Shown: positions 1-9,471, counted from the stretch's first letter. The stretch is 64,000 bases of DNA from UBA6814 sp040753075 (GCA_040753075.1 JBFMHA010000001.1:77049-141048), one strand, 5' to 3'. A program made the numbers and translations. Notes: a model not told the origin generated them from the letters alone.

Positions 1-780
1 CTCTGGCAGGTGGACGCCTTCACCGACCGCCCCTTCGCCGGCAATCCCGCCGCGGTGTGCCTGCTCGACCGGGAGGTCGATCCGGCCTGGATGCAGGCCG
101 TGGCCGCGGAGATGAACCTCTCGGAAACCGCCTTCGCCACCCCGCGGGGCGCGAGCTTCGGCCTGCGCTGGTTCACCCCAGCGGTGGAGGTGGACCTGTG
201 CGGCCACGCCACCCTGGCCACGGCCCACGTGCTGTGGGAGTCCGGGGTGCTGGACCCGCGGCAGGAGGCGGCGTTCTCCACCAGGAGCGGCGCGCTCACG
301 GTGCGCCGGCTCCCGGACGGCTGGATGGAGATGGACTTTCCCGCGCTCCCTGCGAAGGAGGCCGCCCCGCCCGCCGGCCTGCTGGAGGCCCTGGGCGTGG
401 AGGCCCGCTACGTGGGCCGCAGCCGCTTCGACGTCCTGGTGGAGGCGGCGGACGCGGCCGCGGTGCGCGGCCTGGCCCCGGATTTCTCCCGGCTGGCCAG
501 GCTGGAATGCCGCGGGGTCATGGTCACCGCCCCCTCGGACGTGGCGGGCGCGGACTTCGTATCCCGCTTCTTCGCCCCGGCCGTCGGGGTCAACGAGGAT
601 CCGGTGACCGGCTCGGCCCACTGCGTGCTCACCCCGCACTGGGCCGCCAAGCTGGGCAAGGACCGCCTGGACGCCCTCCAGGTCTCGGCCCGCGGCGGCC
701 GCCTGCGCCTGGCCCTGGCCGGCGACCGGGTGAAGATCGCCGGCCAGGCCGTGACCGTGCTGCGGGGGGAGCTTTGCTGA
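1..780 (+). CDS. PhzF-family isomerase-like protein, 5' truncated by window edge
   Basis: Reading frame 1 is open from the first base and the N-terminal strand (LWQVDAFTDRPFAGNPAAVC) begins before any good start codon, so the true start lies a few codons upstream of the window. The sequence carries the PhzF hallmarks: the GNPAAVC loop, NLSETAFA with the family's conserved acidic residue, a CGHATLA motif near residue 65, and the second-half mirror motif NEDPVTGSAHC. Members of this diaminopimelate-epimerase-like fold include the phenazine enzyme PhzF, but most are isomerases of unknown substrate. No phenazine genes are nearby, so a phenazine role is not inferred. The next gene starts 19 bases after the stop and is probably co-transcribed. 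Confidence 0.9.
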   Translation, partial: LWQVDAFTDRPFAGNPAAVCLLDREVDPAWMQAVAAEMNLSETAFATPRGASFGLRWFTPAVEVDLCGHATLATAHVLWESGVLDPRQEAAFSTRSGALTVRRLPDGWMEMDFPALPAKEAAPPAGLLEALGVEARYVGRSRFDVLVEAADAAAVRGLAPDFSRLARLECRGVMVTAPSDVAGADFVSRFFAPAVGVNEDPVTGSAHCVLTPHWAAKLGKDRLDALQVSARGGRLRLALAGDRVKIAGQAVTVLRGELC

Positions 781-799
781 CGCCCGGCGCAGGGCGGCC

Positions 800-1756
800 G
801 TGATCATCTCGGCCTCCCGCCGCACCGACATCCCGGGGTTCTATGCCCGGTGGTTCATGAACCGGGTGCGGGCGGGGTCCTGCCTGGTGGGCAACCCCTT
901 CAACCCGGCCCAGGTGTCGCGGGTGTCGCTGCGGCCGGAGGACGTGGACTGCGTGGTGTTCTGGACCCGGCACGGCCGGCCCCTGCTGCCCCACCTGGCC
1001 GAACTGGAGGCCCGGGGCCTGCGGCCGGTGTTCCTGTATTCCATCCTGGGCTATCCCCGCGAGATCGACCCGGGCTGCCCTCCCCTGCCCCGCTCCCTGG
1101 ACAGCTTCTCCCGGCTCGCCGACCGGCTCGGCCCCGACCGCCTGACCTGGCGCTACGACCCCATCGTTCTTTCCGGCGCGACCGGGCTCGACTGGCACCG
1201 ACGGCGGTTCGAGCGCATCGCCCGCGCCCTGCGCGGCGCGACCCGGCGGGTGGCCGCCAGCTTCGTGCTGCCCTACCGCAAGACGCGCTCCCGGCTGGAG
1301 GCATTGGAGAAGAAGGGAATCCGGGTCCGGGACTGGACCCGGGAGGACGCCGCGGCCCTGCTCCCGGACCTGGCGGCCGCGTCCGCGGACAACGGCATGG
1401 AGTTGCGGGCCTGCGGCCACGAGGAGGATTTCTCCGGCTTCGGCGTGGGCCGCGCCCGCTGCATCGACCCGGCCTGGCTGGGCGCGGCCCTGGGCCTCGC
1501 CCTGCCCGAGGGCAAGGACCCCTGCCAGCGGCCGGCCTGCGGCTGCGCCCCCAGCCGGGACATCGGGGCCTACGACACCTGCGGCTTCGGCTGCGCCTAC
1601 TGCTACGCCACCTCCAGCCCGGCCCGCGCCCGCGCCAACCGCCGCGCCCACGACCCCGCGGCCCCGGCCCTGCTGGCCGGGGTGAGCCGGGATCAGGCCC
1701 AAGAGCAAGGCCGGCTGCTGCGGCCGACTAGCGCTTGCCCGGACGGCGATCCTTGA
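800..1756 (+). CDS. DUF1848 family protein with C-terminal radical-SAM-like cysteine motif
   Basis: This 318-residue protein starts at GTG. The N-terminus (MIISASRRTDIPGFYARWF) and the VFWTRH segment match the DUF1848 family as I recall it. The C-terminal region holds TCGFGCAYCYA, a CX3CX2C arrangement typical of radical SAM iron-sulfur sites, plus two further cysteines in the CQRPACGC segment. The function of the family is not established; the cysteines suggest an iron-sulfur protein. The start was chosen because MIISASRRTD is the conserved family N-terminus and GTG at 800 encodes it exactly. The 3' end overlaps the convergent gene that ends at 1728 by 29 bases. Confidence 0.8.
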   Translation: MIISASRRTDIPGFYARWFMNRVRAGSCLVGNPFNPAQVSRVSLRPEDVDCVVFWTRHGRPLLPHLAELEARGLRPVFLYSILGYPREIDPGCPPLPRSLDSFSRLADRLGPDRLTWRYDPIVLSGATGLDWHRRRFERIARALRGATRRVAASFVLPYRKTRSRLEALEKKGIRVRDWTREDAAALLPDLAAASADNGMELRACGHEEDFSGFGVGRARCIDPAWLGAALGLALPEGKDPCQRPACGCAPSRDIGAYDTCGFGCAYCYATSSPARARANRRAHDPAAPALLAGVSRDQAQEQGRLLRPTSACPDGDP

Positions 1757-2102
1757 AGTCGGTCTGCTCGGGCTTGCCCTCCAGGCGCTTGTAGCGGTTC
1801 ACGGCCATGGCCGCCTGGCGGCGGATGATGGCGTCCAGGTCCGAGTCCTCCCACAGCCGGGCGAACTCCTCGTGGGCGGTGAGCCCCGGCCCCAGGCGGT
1901 ATCCCGCCTCGATCTCGGTGTCCAGGACCACGTCGCCCTCGTCCAGCTCCACCGCCTCCCCGAGGATGCCCGTCAGCAGATTGCCCAGCATGAGCGCAAA
2001 GGCCGCGCGCACGTCGTCCGTGCTCTCGGCGAGGTTCACCCGGCGACGGTATTCCGCCGCCACCTCGTTCTCGTGCTTGGTGTAGGACACCATCCTGGCC
2101 AT
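1728..2102 (-). CDS. conserved hypothetical protein, 124 residues
   Basis: I do not recognise this protein. The start is set at ATG 2102 because the minus strand has GGAGGAG just upstream; the frame stays open a little further up but without a ribosome-binding site. The protein is charged and mostly helical, with no signal peptide or membrane segment. It begins MARMVSYTKHENEVAAEYRR and ends with a basic tail (FKDRRPGKR). It is convergent with, and overlaps by 29 bases, the DUF1848 gene, so the two transcripts have complementary 3' ends. Reading-frame length and codon use look genuine. It could be a small cytoplasmic regulatory or binding protein, but nothing visible supports a particular function. 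Confidence 0.65.
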   Translation of the reverse strand: MARMVSYTKHENEVAAEYRRRVNLAESTDDVRAAFALMLGNLLTGILGEAVELDEGDVVLDTEIEAGYRLGPGLTAHEEFARLWEDSDLDAIIRRQAAMAVNRYKRLEGKPEQTDFKDRRPGKR

Positions 2103-2256
2103 AGTCTCCTCCCTGTGGCTGTGTGGCGAGAGGATTTCTCCCAATAGTGGATGCTACCGATTTTCGCACCGATGTAAAGCAGGACCGTGGACAGCCCGGC
2201 CTCACGAAGGATATCAAGGAGTTGCCGGACAGCTTCCGGCCCGGAGGTGGAACCGC

Positions 2257-3726
2257 ATGCTGGAGCTCACCGTCTTCTCCTGCGGCGCGGCGGTCATGGT
2301 CCTGGAAATGGCCGGCGCGCGCATCCTGGCTCCCTACCTGGGCTCGTCCCTGGTGGTCTGGTCCGCCCTCATCGGGGTCGTGCTGGCCAGCCTGTCCGCG
2401 GGCTACTGGTGGGGCGGCAGGCTGGCCGACCGCCGGCCCGAGCCCCGCCTGCTCTCCGGCCTCATTCTCCTGGCGGCCCTGGCCGTGGCCGCCACCGCCC
2501 TGTCCAAGACCATGCTCCTGGGCTTCCTCCTGGACTACGCCTCGGGTCCGCGGCTCTCGGCCGTGCTGGCCAACCTCCTGCTCTTCGCCCCGGCCGCGGC
2601 GCTGCTGGGCACAGTCTCGCCCTTTGCGGTGCGCCTGGCCCTGTCCAGCACGGACCAGGCCGGCCGCACCGCCGGCCGCCTCTACGCCCTGTCCACCGCG
2701 GGCAGCATCGCCGGAACCTTCCTGGCCGGATTCGTCCTGCTCCCGGCCATGGGGAGCACCTCGCTGCTCTTCGTGGTGGCCCTGGCCCTGGCCGCGACCT
2801 CCCTGTGCGCCCACCGCAGCCGGGTCCTGGCCCCGGCAACGGCCGGGGGGCTCATCCTCCTGCTCTGGGCGGGGATGGCCGCCTACGACGAACGCCTGGA
2901 CCAACTGGGGGTGCACGACCGGGACACGGCCTATTCCCGCATCCTGGTCCACCAGAGCCGCGACCCGCGCAACGGCCGCGCCACCAGGGTCATGTCCACC
3001 AACCCGCGCCACGTGCAGTCGGCCATGTACCTGGACGAGCCCGGGGAGCTGGTCCTGGACTACACCCGGTTCTTCGCCCTGGCCGGACGGTTCGCGCCCC
3101 GCCTGGAGAGGGTGCTGGTGCTGGGCGGCGGGGCCTACTCCGTCCCCCGCCGGCTCCTGGCCGACCACCCCGGCCTGGCCGTGGACGTGGTGGAGCTGGA
3201 CCCCGGAGTCACCGACCTGGCCCGGCGCTTCTTCGGCCTGGCCGACGCTCCGGGCCTCACCCTGTTCCACGAGGACGGCCGCACCTTCATCAACCGGGAG
3301 CACCCGCCCTACGACGCGGTGCTGGTGGACGTGTTCGACACCCACTACGCCCCGCCCTTCCACCTGGCCACCCTGGAGGCGGTGCGCCGGGTGCGGGCCC
3401 TGCTGGCCGAGGACGGAGTGGTCATGGTCAACTGCATCGCCGCCCGGGAGGGTCCGGCCTCCGCCCTGTTCCGCGCCCAGGCCGCCACCTGGGCCGCGGC
3501 ATTCCCGCAGGTGGAGGCCTATGCGCTGGAAGCCCCGGACGACGCCAGCCTGGTGCAGAACCTGGTCCTGGTGGCCCGCCCGGACCCGGCCGCGCCGCCG
3601 GCCCGGGCCGCGTCGCCGGACGAGGCCCGGCTCCTGGCCGGCCGGTTCCGGCCGGATCCGGACCGGACCGCCCCCCTGACCGACGAATTCGCCCCGGTGG
3701 AGCAGCTGGCCCTGGCCCTTCACTGA
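2257..3726 (+). CDS. membrane-anchored spermidine-synthase-like protein
   Basis: This 489-residue protein has an N-terminal half (about residues 1-210) of six or seven hydrophobic helices, followed by a soluble methyltransferase-fold domain (about 280-460). The soluble part has the Rossmann glycine loop VLVLGGGAYSVP, the acidic strand end VDVVELDPG, EDGRTFI and DAVLVDVFD, as in spermidine synthases. Such fused membrane/spermidine-synthase proteins are common in bacteria, but their reaction is mostly untested, so aminopropyl transfer is only one possibility. GAGGTGG precedes the ATG. No other polyamine genes are present. The gene stands alone between a divergent hypothetical gene and the binding-protein operon. 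Confidence 0.85.
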   Translation: MLELTVFSCGAAVMVLEMAGARILAPYLGSSLVVWSALIGVVLASLSAGYWWGGRLADRRPEPRLLSGLILLAALAVAATALSKTMLLGFLLDYASGPRLSAVLANLLLFAPAAALLGTVSPFAVRLALSSTDQAGRTAGRLYALSTAGSIAGTFLAGFVLLPAMGSTSLLFVVALALAATSLCAHRSRVLAPATAGGLILLLWAGMAAYDERLDQLGVHDRDTAYSRILVHQSRDPRNGRATRVMSTNPRHVQSAMYLDEPGELVLDYTRFFALAGRFAPRLERVLVLGGGAYSVPRRLLADHPGLAVDVVELDPGVTDLARRFFGLADAPGLTLFHEDGRTFINREHPPYDAVLVDVFDTHYAPPFHLATLEAVRRVRALLAEDGVVMVNCIAAREGPASALFRAQAATWAAAFPQVEAYALEAPDDASLVQNLVLVARPDPAAPPARAASPDEARLLAGRFRPDPDRTAPLTDEFAPVEQLALALH

Positions 3727-3844
3727 CCCGCCCCACCCGCCCCGCAGCGACCTGCCCGATTCCCGGTATGGACGTCTGCCCGAATCATCATGTAGGTAGT
3801 TTCCGTCACCTCTGCATATTTGTCCGTGCATTCAAGGAGCCGCC

Positions 3845-5395
3845 ATGCCCCTCATCCTGCGAACCACCGCCCTGGCCTTGTTGGCCATGGTCCTCTGGGC
3901 GCCCTCCGCGGCCGCGGACAAGACCCTGGTCTTCGGCCGGGCCGCGGACTCCACGTTCCTGGATCCGGCCAAATACCTGGACAACGAGTCGGCCATGGTC
4001 ATCGAGAACATCTTCGAGGGGCTGGTGCGCTATGCCGACGACTCCACCCGGATCGAGCCCGCAGTGGCCGAATCCTGGGACACCTCTCCCGACGGCCGGG
4101 TGTGGACCTTCCGCCTGCGGCCGGGAGTGCGCTTTTCCGACGGCGCGCCCTGCGACGCGGCCGCCGCGGCCTTCTCCTTCCTGCGCCGCACCGATCCGTC
4201 GCACCCGTTCTTCCGCGAGGAGTTCACCCGGATGGACTCCAGCCTCAAGAACATCGCCGGGGTGGAAGCCCCGGACCGCCTGACCCTGCGCATCACCCTC
4301 AAGGAGCCCTACGCCCCGCTGCTCAGCGCCCTGGCCACCCATTCCGCCTACCTGGTGAGCCCGGCCGCGGTGCGCGCCCGGGGCGACGACTTCGACAAGC
4401 GCCCGGTGGGAGCGGGGCCCTTCGTGCTCTCCGAATGGGTCCCCGGCGAGCGCATCGTTCTCGCGGCCAACCCGGACTACTACCGGGGCCGGCCCCGGCT
4501 GGACCGGGTGGTGTTCAAGGTGATCCCGGACATCAAGGTCCGGCTCCTGGAGCTCAAGAGCGGCGCCATCCAGATCATGGACGGCGTGGGGCCGGCGGAC
4601 CGGGACGAGATACTCAAGGACCCGCGGCTGGCCCTGGACGCCAAGCCCGGCCTCAACGTCGGCTACCTGGCCATGAACATGCGGAAGCCGCCCTTCGACA
4701 ACCTGGACGTGCGGCGGGCGGTGAACCACGCCATCAACAAGGAGAACCTGGTCAAGCTCCTCTTCCGGGACCTGGCCGTGGTGGCCAAGAACCCCATCCC
4801 GCCGGGAATGTGGGTGTACAACGACGCGGTCCAGGATTACGGCTACGACCCGGGCAAGGCCCGGGAGCTGCTCCGCAAGGCGGGCTTCCCCGACGGGTTC
4901 TCCACCACCCTCTGGGCCATGCCCGTGTCGCGCCCCTACATGCCCGAGCCCGAGCGCATCGCCAGGGCCATCCAGGCCAACCTGGCCGCGGTGGGCATCA
5001 AGGCCGCCATCGTCACCCACGAATGGAAAACCTACCTGGCCAAGGCCTATGCCGGCGAGCACGACATGTGCCTGCTGGGCTGGGTGGGGGCGGGAGACCC
5101 GGACAACTTCTTCTCCAATCTCTTCTCCGCGGACAAGGCCGCGCCCCCGCACGCCTCCAACATCGCCTTCTTCACCGACCCTGCGGCCCAGGACCTCATC
5201 CGGGCGGCCCAGCGCGAACCGAACCAGGCCATTCGGGCCGAACTGTACCGGCAACTCCAGGCCGTTATCCACGACCAGGCCCCCTGGACTCCCCTGGCCC
5301 ACGCCTACCAGGCCATGGCCCGGGAGCGCACTGTGCAGGGCGTCGTCCACCACCAGACCGGGGTGGTGCGCTTCGCCAAGGCCGACATGCCATGA
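3845..5395 (+). CDS. peptide/nickel-type extracytoplasmic solute-binding protein (family 5)
   Basis: This 516-residue protein has a cleavable signal peptide (about residues 1-24, ending APSAAA) and the SBP_bac_5 pattern throughout: TLVFGRAADSTFLDPAKY at the mature N-terminus, ENIFEGLVRY, RLRPGVRFSDGAPC, and RRAVNHAINKENL in the middle. It should bind a peptide or other small ligand in the periplasm. It heads a tight operon: its stop overlaps the start of a second binding protein (ATGA), and that gene overlaps a sensor kinase in the same way. No permease or ATPase genes are nearby, so it may feed a transporter encoded elsewhere or act as a sensory partner. AAGGAG lies at the usual distance before ATG. 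Confidence 0.92.
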   Translation: MPLILRTTALALLAMVLWAPSAAADKTLVFGRAADSTFLDPAKYLDNESAMVIENIFEGLVRYADDSTRIEPAVAESWDTSPDGRVWTFRLRPGVRFSDGAPCDAAAAAFSFLRRTDPSHPFFREEFTRMDSSLKNIAGVEAPDRLTLRITLKEPYAPLLSALATHSAYLVSPAAVRARGDDFDKRPVGAGPFVLSEWVPGERIVLAANPDYYRGRPRLDRVVFKVIPDIKVRLLELKSGAIQIMDGVGPADRDEILKDPRLALDAKPGLNVGYLAMNMRKPPFDNLDVRRAVNHAINKENLVKLLFRDLAVVAKNPIPPGMWVYNDAVQDYGYDPGKARELLRKAGFPDGFSTTLWAMPVSRPYMPEPERIARAIQANLAAVGIKAAIVTHEWKTYLAKAYAGEHDMCLLGWVGAGDPDNFFSNLFSADKAAPPHASNIAFFTDPAAQDLIRAAQREPNQAIRAELYRQLQAVIHDQAPWTPLAHAYQAMARERTVQGVVHHQTGVVRFAKADMP

Positions 5396-6951
5396 ACGCC
5401 CTGCGGCTCCTCCCCGCCCTGCTCCTGGCCCTGGCCGCATGCCTCGCCCCGGCAGGGGCCGCCGAGCCCGGCGCCAACGACCGGCTGGTCATGGGCCAAC
5501 TCTCTCCCTGCACCACCCTGGACCCGGCCCGGGTCGTCGACGCTGACTCCATCCAGGTGGTGCGGGCGGTGTTCGAAGGGCTGGTCCGGCTCCGGGACGG
5601 CGGCCTCGACGTGGAGCCCTGCCTGGCCGAATCATGGGAGGCCGACCCCGCGGCCCTGCAGTGGACCTTCACCCTGCGCCCGGACCTGCGCTTCCATGAC
5701 GGAACGCCCTGCAACGCCGAGGCCGTGGTCTTCTCCTTCCTGCGCATCATGGACCCCGCCCATCCCCACTTCGCCGGTCCCCGGGGCAATCTGCCCATGC
5801 CCCTGGGCAACGTCTCCGCGGTGGAGGCCCTGGATCAGCTCCGGGTGCGCTTCACCCTGAAGTCCCCCCACGCCGGATTCCTGCAGGGTCTCTCCCTGCC
5901 GCAGCTTTCCGTGGTCAGCCCCGCGGCGGTGGCCGGGAGCGGAAATGGCTTCGCCCGCCGGCCGGTGGGCGCCGGCCCCTTCGCCTTTGGCGACTGGACC
6001 GCGGACGGGACCGTGACGGTCCGGGCCAACCCGGACTACTGGGGGCCCAAGCCGCGCATCAAGGAGGTGATCTTCCGGCCGGTGGTCAACGACGCCCAGC
6101 GCTTCCACGAGTTCGCCAGCGGAGCCCTGGACGTGGTGGCCGGAGTGCCTCCCGCGGACGTCGCCCGGATGGCGCACATGTCCGAAGCCCGGCTCCACTC
6201 CCTGCCCGGCCTGGCCGTGTCCTACCTGGGCATGCGCTTAGGCCGACCGCCCCTGGACCGTCCCGAGGTGCGCCGGGCCGTGGCCCACGCCATCAACACC
6301 GAGGCCCTGGTGCGGCTCATCTACCAGGGCCAGGCCGACTCCGCCCGGGGAATCCTCCCTCCGGGCGCCCCGGGATTCGACCCGGCCCTGCGCGGCCATG
6401 CCTACGACCCGGTCCTTGCCCGCCGTCTTCTGGCCGGGGCTGGTCTGGCCAAGGGGTTCTCGGTTACACTCCTGACCATGAACGCGCCGCGACCCTACCT
6501 TCCCAACCCGGTGCGGGTTGCAGAGGCCGTCAAGGGCAACCTGGAGGCCGTGGGCATCCGGACGCGCATCGCGTCCCAGGACTTCCCGAGCTTCCTGGAT
6601 GGCTTCAACCGCGACGAATACGACATGTTTCTGCTGGGCTGGGTCATGGACACCCCGGACCCGGACGACCTCCTGTCCTCGCTCGCCGTCGGCTCCTCCG
6701 CAGCCCCCGGCATCAGCCGAGGCGTCTGGAACAGCAACCGCGCCATGGAGCTCCTGGCCCAGGCCCGACAGGAAACCGACACCGACCGGCGGGCCACGCT
6801 CTACTCCAGATTCCAGGAGCTGCTGCGCGACGAGGCCCCCCTGGTCCCCCTGGCCCATCCCCGGATGAACCTGGCGGTGCGCTCCCGGGTGCAGGGGCTG
6901 GTGCTCCAGCCCACCGGCGACGTCCGCTTCAACGAGGCCTGGAAGAAATGA
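5392..6951 (+). CDS. second family 5 solute-binding protein, possible lipoprotein
   Basis: This 519-residue protein is a paralogue of the upstream binding protein. It begins at the ATG that overlaps the preceding stop (ATGA), which indicates translational coupling. The N-terminal signal contains LAAC at residues 14-17, which fits a lipobox, so this copy may be lipid-anchored while the first is probably soluble. Family motifs include RAVFEGLVRL, FTLRPDLRFHDGTPC and RRAVAHAINTEALV. The ligand cannot be read from sequence; family members bind peptides, nickel, haem or opines. The stop overlaps the start of the downstream histidine kinase. The two copies have clearly diverged and may recognise different ligands. 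Confidence 0.92.
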   Translation: MNALRLLPALLLALAACLAPAGAAEPGANDRLVMGQLSPCTTLDPARVVDADSIQVVRAVFEGLVRLRDGGLDVEPCLAESWEADPAALQWTFTLRPDLRFHDGTPCNAEAVVFSFLRIMDPAHPHFAGPRGNLPMPLGNVSAVEALDQLRVRFTLKSPHAGFLQGLSLPQLSVVSPAAVAGSGNGFARRPVGAGPFAFGDWTADGTVTVRANPDYWGPKPRIKEVIFRPVVNDAQRFHEFASGALDVVAGVPPADVARMAHMSEARLHSLPGLAVSYLGMRLGRPPLDRPEVRRAVAHAINTEALVRLIYQGQADSARGILPPGAPGFDPALRGHAYDPVLARRLLAGAGLAKGFSVTLLTMNAPRPYLPNPVRVAEAVKGNLEAVGIRTRIASQDFPSFLDGFNRDEYDMFLLGWVMDTPDPDDLLSSLAVGSSAAPGISRGVWNSNRAMELLAQARQETDTDRRATLYSRFQELLRDEAPLVPLAHPRMNLAVRSRVQGLVLQPTGDVRFNEAWKK

Positions 6952-8858
6952 ACGCGGCCCGCACGTTCTGGCTATCCAGGCTGGACCCTCGCCGCTCGCT
7001 GCGGGTCAGGCTGGGCTGGGTGTTCGCCCTGGCGGTGGCGGCGCCCCTGACCATCACCACCCTGGCCGGCATGGCCATCCAACAGCAGCGCCTGGAGCAG
7101 TCCGTGCTCGACGGCAACCAGGCCGCCCTGGCCGACGCCAGCAACATCCTGACGCAGCGCTCCCGGGAGGCGGAGGCCCTGGCCAACCTCCTGGCCGGCC
7201 TGGCCGACATCCGCAGCCTGGACCCGGAAACCGTCCAGGTTTTCCTGGACAACCACAAGGACCTCTGGTTCCTGGGCCTGGCCGAGGTCTTCGGCCCGGA
7301 CCGGGTCTTGCTCGGCCGCAGTCCCCAGAGCCCGGACATGGAGCCCTTCGCCTGCCGGAGCGACGGCCCGGACCTGGCCCGCCCCTACGACCTGGACCTG
7401 GGCTCCGACTTCGTGGCCCTCCCCGCGGGGTTGGCCCTGCGCGCCTTCTCTCCCATACTCGACCCGGCCACCCTCCGCGTGCGGGGGGTGGTGGCCGTGA
7501 CCTTCCCCCTGAGCGTCCACCTGCTCCAGGCCGTCAAGGTGCGGATCAAGGCCGACGTGACCCTGCAATGGACGCCGGAAGGGAGGATCGTCTCCACCCT
7601 GACCGACGAAGCGGGACGGGCGCTGGAAAAGGCGTGGTGGCGGGACCCGACCGGAGTCTTCGCAGGAGACCAGGCGCGACTGTCCGAGACGGCGCCGCTG
7701 CCGGGGCGGACCCTGGCCACGGCCAGCGAACCCCTGCGGGACAATACCGGCCGCACTCTGGCGGTGCTCGCAGTGAGCACCGACTTCGCCGACATCGCCC
7801 AGTCCGGAAGGAACACCCTGGGCCTCATCCTGGTGGCCTCGGTCCTGGCCTTCGTGGTGGCCGCGGCCCTGGGCCTGCTCATCGCCGCGTCCTTCACCCG
7901 GCCCATCTCCCAACTGGCCGGGGCCATCCGGGTCATGTCCCTGGGCCGCCTGGACAGCCGGGCGCACCTGAACCGGGAGGACGAGTTGGGCCACCTGGCC
8001 CAGGCCTTCAACGACATGGCCGACGCCCTGGAGCGCCGCACCGCGTCGCTGTCCTCCTACGCGGCGGAGCTGGCCGAAGCCAATGTCCGCCTCCAGGAGC
8101 TGGACCGCATGAAGTCCGACTTCATCTCCACCGTGTCCCACGAACTGCGCACCCCGCTGACCTCGGTGCGGGGGTTCGCCAAGGTCATCCGCCGGGACTT
8201 CCCCATCTGCTCCGGCGAGACGAAGAAGCCCGACGAGGTCAGAATCGAGCGGTGCAAGCGCACCAGCAGCAACCTGGACATCATCATCGAGGAGAGCGAG
8301 CGCCTGACCCGGCTCATCAACGACATCCTGGACGTGTCCAAGATCGAGTCCGGGGCCATGCAGTGGCGCGACCAGCCCCTGTCCCTGGAAGAGGCCGTGC
8401 GCCGGGCCCTGGACAAGGCCGCCGGACTCACCTCCGCCGAGTCGGGGCCGGTGCTCGCCACCCGCCTGGAGCGGGATCTGCCCTGGGTGCGCATGGACCC
8501 GGACCGGCTCATGCAGGTGCTCTTCAACCTCCTGTCCAACGCCCTCAAGTTCACTCCGGCCGGAAGCGTCACGGTCGGCGCCGGCCGCACTCCGGAGGGC
8601 GGAGTGCGGCTGTGGGTGGAGGACACCGGGGCGGGAATACCCCCCGAGGAGCTGGACAAGGTCTTCAACCTGTTCCACCAGGCCCGCAACGGCTCCCTGC
8701 CGGAGACGAAGCCCCAGGGCACAGGCCTGGGGCTGGCCATCGTACAGCGTATCGTAGAGCATTACGGCGGCCGGACCTGGGCCGAATCCACCCCAGGCCA
8801 GGGCAGCACGTTCATCGTCGAACTGCCGGCCGCAGCGGTGTTGCACGCCGCCGGCTGA
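6948..8858 (+). CDS. membrane sensor histidine kinase with HAMP domain, coupled to the binding proteins
   Basis: This 636-residue kinase has a transmembrane helix near residues 22-45, a periplasmic sensor region to about 280, a second helix at about 285-310 and a HAMP segment to about 365. The HisKA domain has its phosphorylation box FISTVSHELRTPLTSV (His near 398). The ATPase domain shows NLLSNALKFT, DTGAGIPPEELDKVF and GTGLGLAIVQ. The start ATG overlaps the previous stop (ATGA). It is an orthodox kinase without its own receiver, and no response regulator is adjacent. The operon of two binding proteins plus this kinase suggests that ligand-loaded periplasmic proteins signal through its extracytoplasmic domain; this is inference. 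Confidence 0.93.
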   Translation: MNAARTFWLSRLDPRRSLRVRLGWVFALAVAAPLTITTLAGMAIQQQRLEQSVLDGNQAALADASNILTQRSREAEALANLLAGLADIRSLDPETVQVFLDNHKDLWFLGLAEVFGPDRVLLGRSPQSPDMEPFACRSDGPDLARPYDLDLGSDFVALPAGLALRAFSPILDPATLRVRGVVAVTFPLSVHLLQAVKVRIKADVTLQWTPEGRIVSTLTDEAGRALEKAWWRDPTGVFAGDQARLSETAPLPGRTLATASEPLRDNTGRTLAVLAVSTDFADIAQSGRNTLGLILVASVLAFVVAAALGLLIAASFTRPISQLAGAIRVMSLGRLDSRAHLNREDELGHLAQAFNDMADALERRTASLSSYAAELAEANVRLQELDRMKSDFISTVSHELRTPLTSVRGFAKVIRRDFPICSGETKKPDEVRIERCKRTSSNLDIIIEESERLTRLINDILDVSKIESGAMQWRDQPLSLEEAVRRALDKAAGLTSAESGPVLATRLERDLPWVRMDPDRLMQVLFNLLSNALKFTPAGSVTVGAGRTPEGGVRLWVEDTGAGIPPEELDKVFNLFHQARNGSLPETKPQGTGLGLAIVQRIVEHYGGRTWAESTPGQGSTFIVELPAAAVLHAAG

Positions 8859-8893
8859 TCCCACGCCATCTCCCCGCTCAACAAGGAGGCGCC

Positions 8894-9376
8894 ATGGAGC
8901 TCACGCTGCTGACCATCGAGAATCCCGAGAGCCTGAACCTCATTCTGGGCCACTCCCATTTCATCAAGACCGTGGAGGACCTGCACGAGGCCATGGTGGG
9001 CACGGTGCCCATGGCCAAGTTCGGCCTGGCCTTCTGCGAGGCCTCCGGGCCCTGCCTGGTCCGCTCCTCGGGCACCGACCCGGCCCTGGTGGAGCTGGCC
9101 AGGAACAACGCCCTGGCCCTGTCCGCCGGGCACACTTTCCTCATCTTCATGCGCGACATGTTCCCGGTGAACGTGCTCAACGCCATCAAGGCCGTGCCCG
9201 AGGTGGCCCGCATCCACTGCGCCACGGCCAATCCGGTCCAGGTGGTCCTGGCCTGCACCGAGCAGGGCCGCGGCATACTGGGGGTCATCGACGGGTTCGG
9301 GTCCAAGGGCCTGGAGACCGAGGACGACGCGGCGGCGCGCAAGGGTTTCCTGCGCACCATCGGCTACAAGCTCTAG
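8894..9376 (+). CDS. adenosine-specific kinase family protein (DUF355-type)
   Basis: This 160-residue protein matches the small family usually named adenosine-specific kinase, which includes an archaeal structural-genomics member. Recognisable parts are the N-terminal MELTLLTIENPESLNLILGH, the SHFIKTVEDL segment, GLAFCEASGPCLVR, and a C-terminal GRGILGVIDGFGSKGLE. The real biochemical role of the family is weakly supported, so the name should be taken as a family label. AAGGAGG lies 5 bases before the ATG. It follows the sensor kinase by 35 bases and may be in the same transcript. A roughly 93-bp intergenic repeat starts just after its stop codon. Confidence 0.85.
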   Translation: MELTLLTIENPESLNLILGHSHFIKTVEDLHEAMVGTVPMAKFGLAFCEASGPCLVRSSGTDPALVELARNNALALSAGHTFLIFMRDMFPVNVLNAIKAVPEVARIHCATANPVQVVLACTEQGRGILGVIDGFGSKGLETEDDAAARKGFLRTIGYKL

Positions 9377-9378
9377 CA

Positions 9379-9471
9379 TCGCGTCCACAAATGCCTTCAG
9401 GCATTTTGATGAAGAGACTGCAACTGCCGTGATGAGCTGAATTGGCCTGTCGCGGCGATGAGCGGACGCGG
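9379..9471. repeat. intergenic repeat copy A with inverted ends
   Basis: The left end TCGCGTCC and right end GGACGCGG form near-perfect inverted ends. Inside is the small hairpin AAATGCC-TTCA-GGCATTT. The layout matches copies at 13652-13746 and 40743-40846: inverted ends, an A/T-rich hairpin near the left end, and a GGACGCG right end. This copy is the most diverged. It begins 3 bases after a stop codon. Confidence 0.45.

Noticed and set aside
1..780. Phenazine biosynthesis role for the PhzF-type gene
   Set aside because: No other phz genes are in view, and most family members are not phenazine enzymes.
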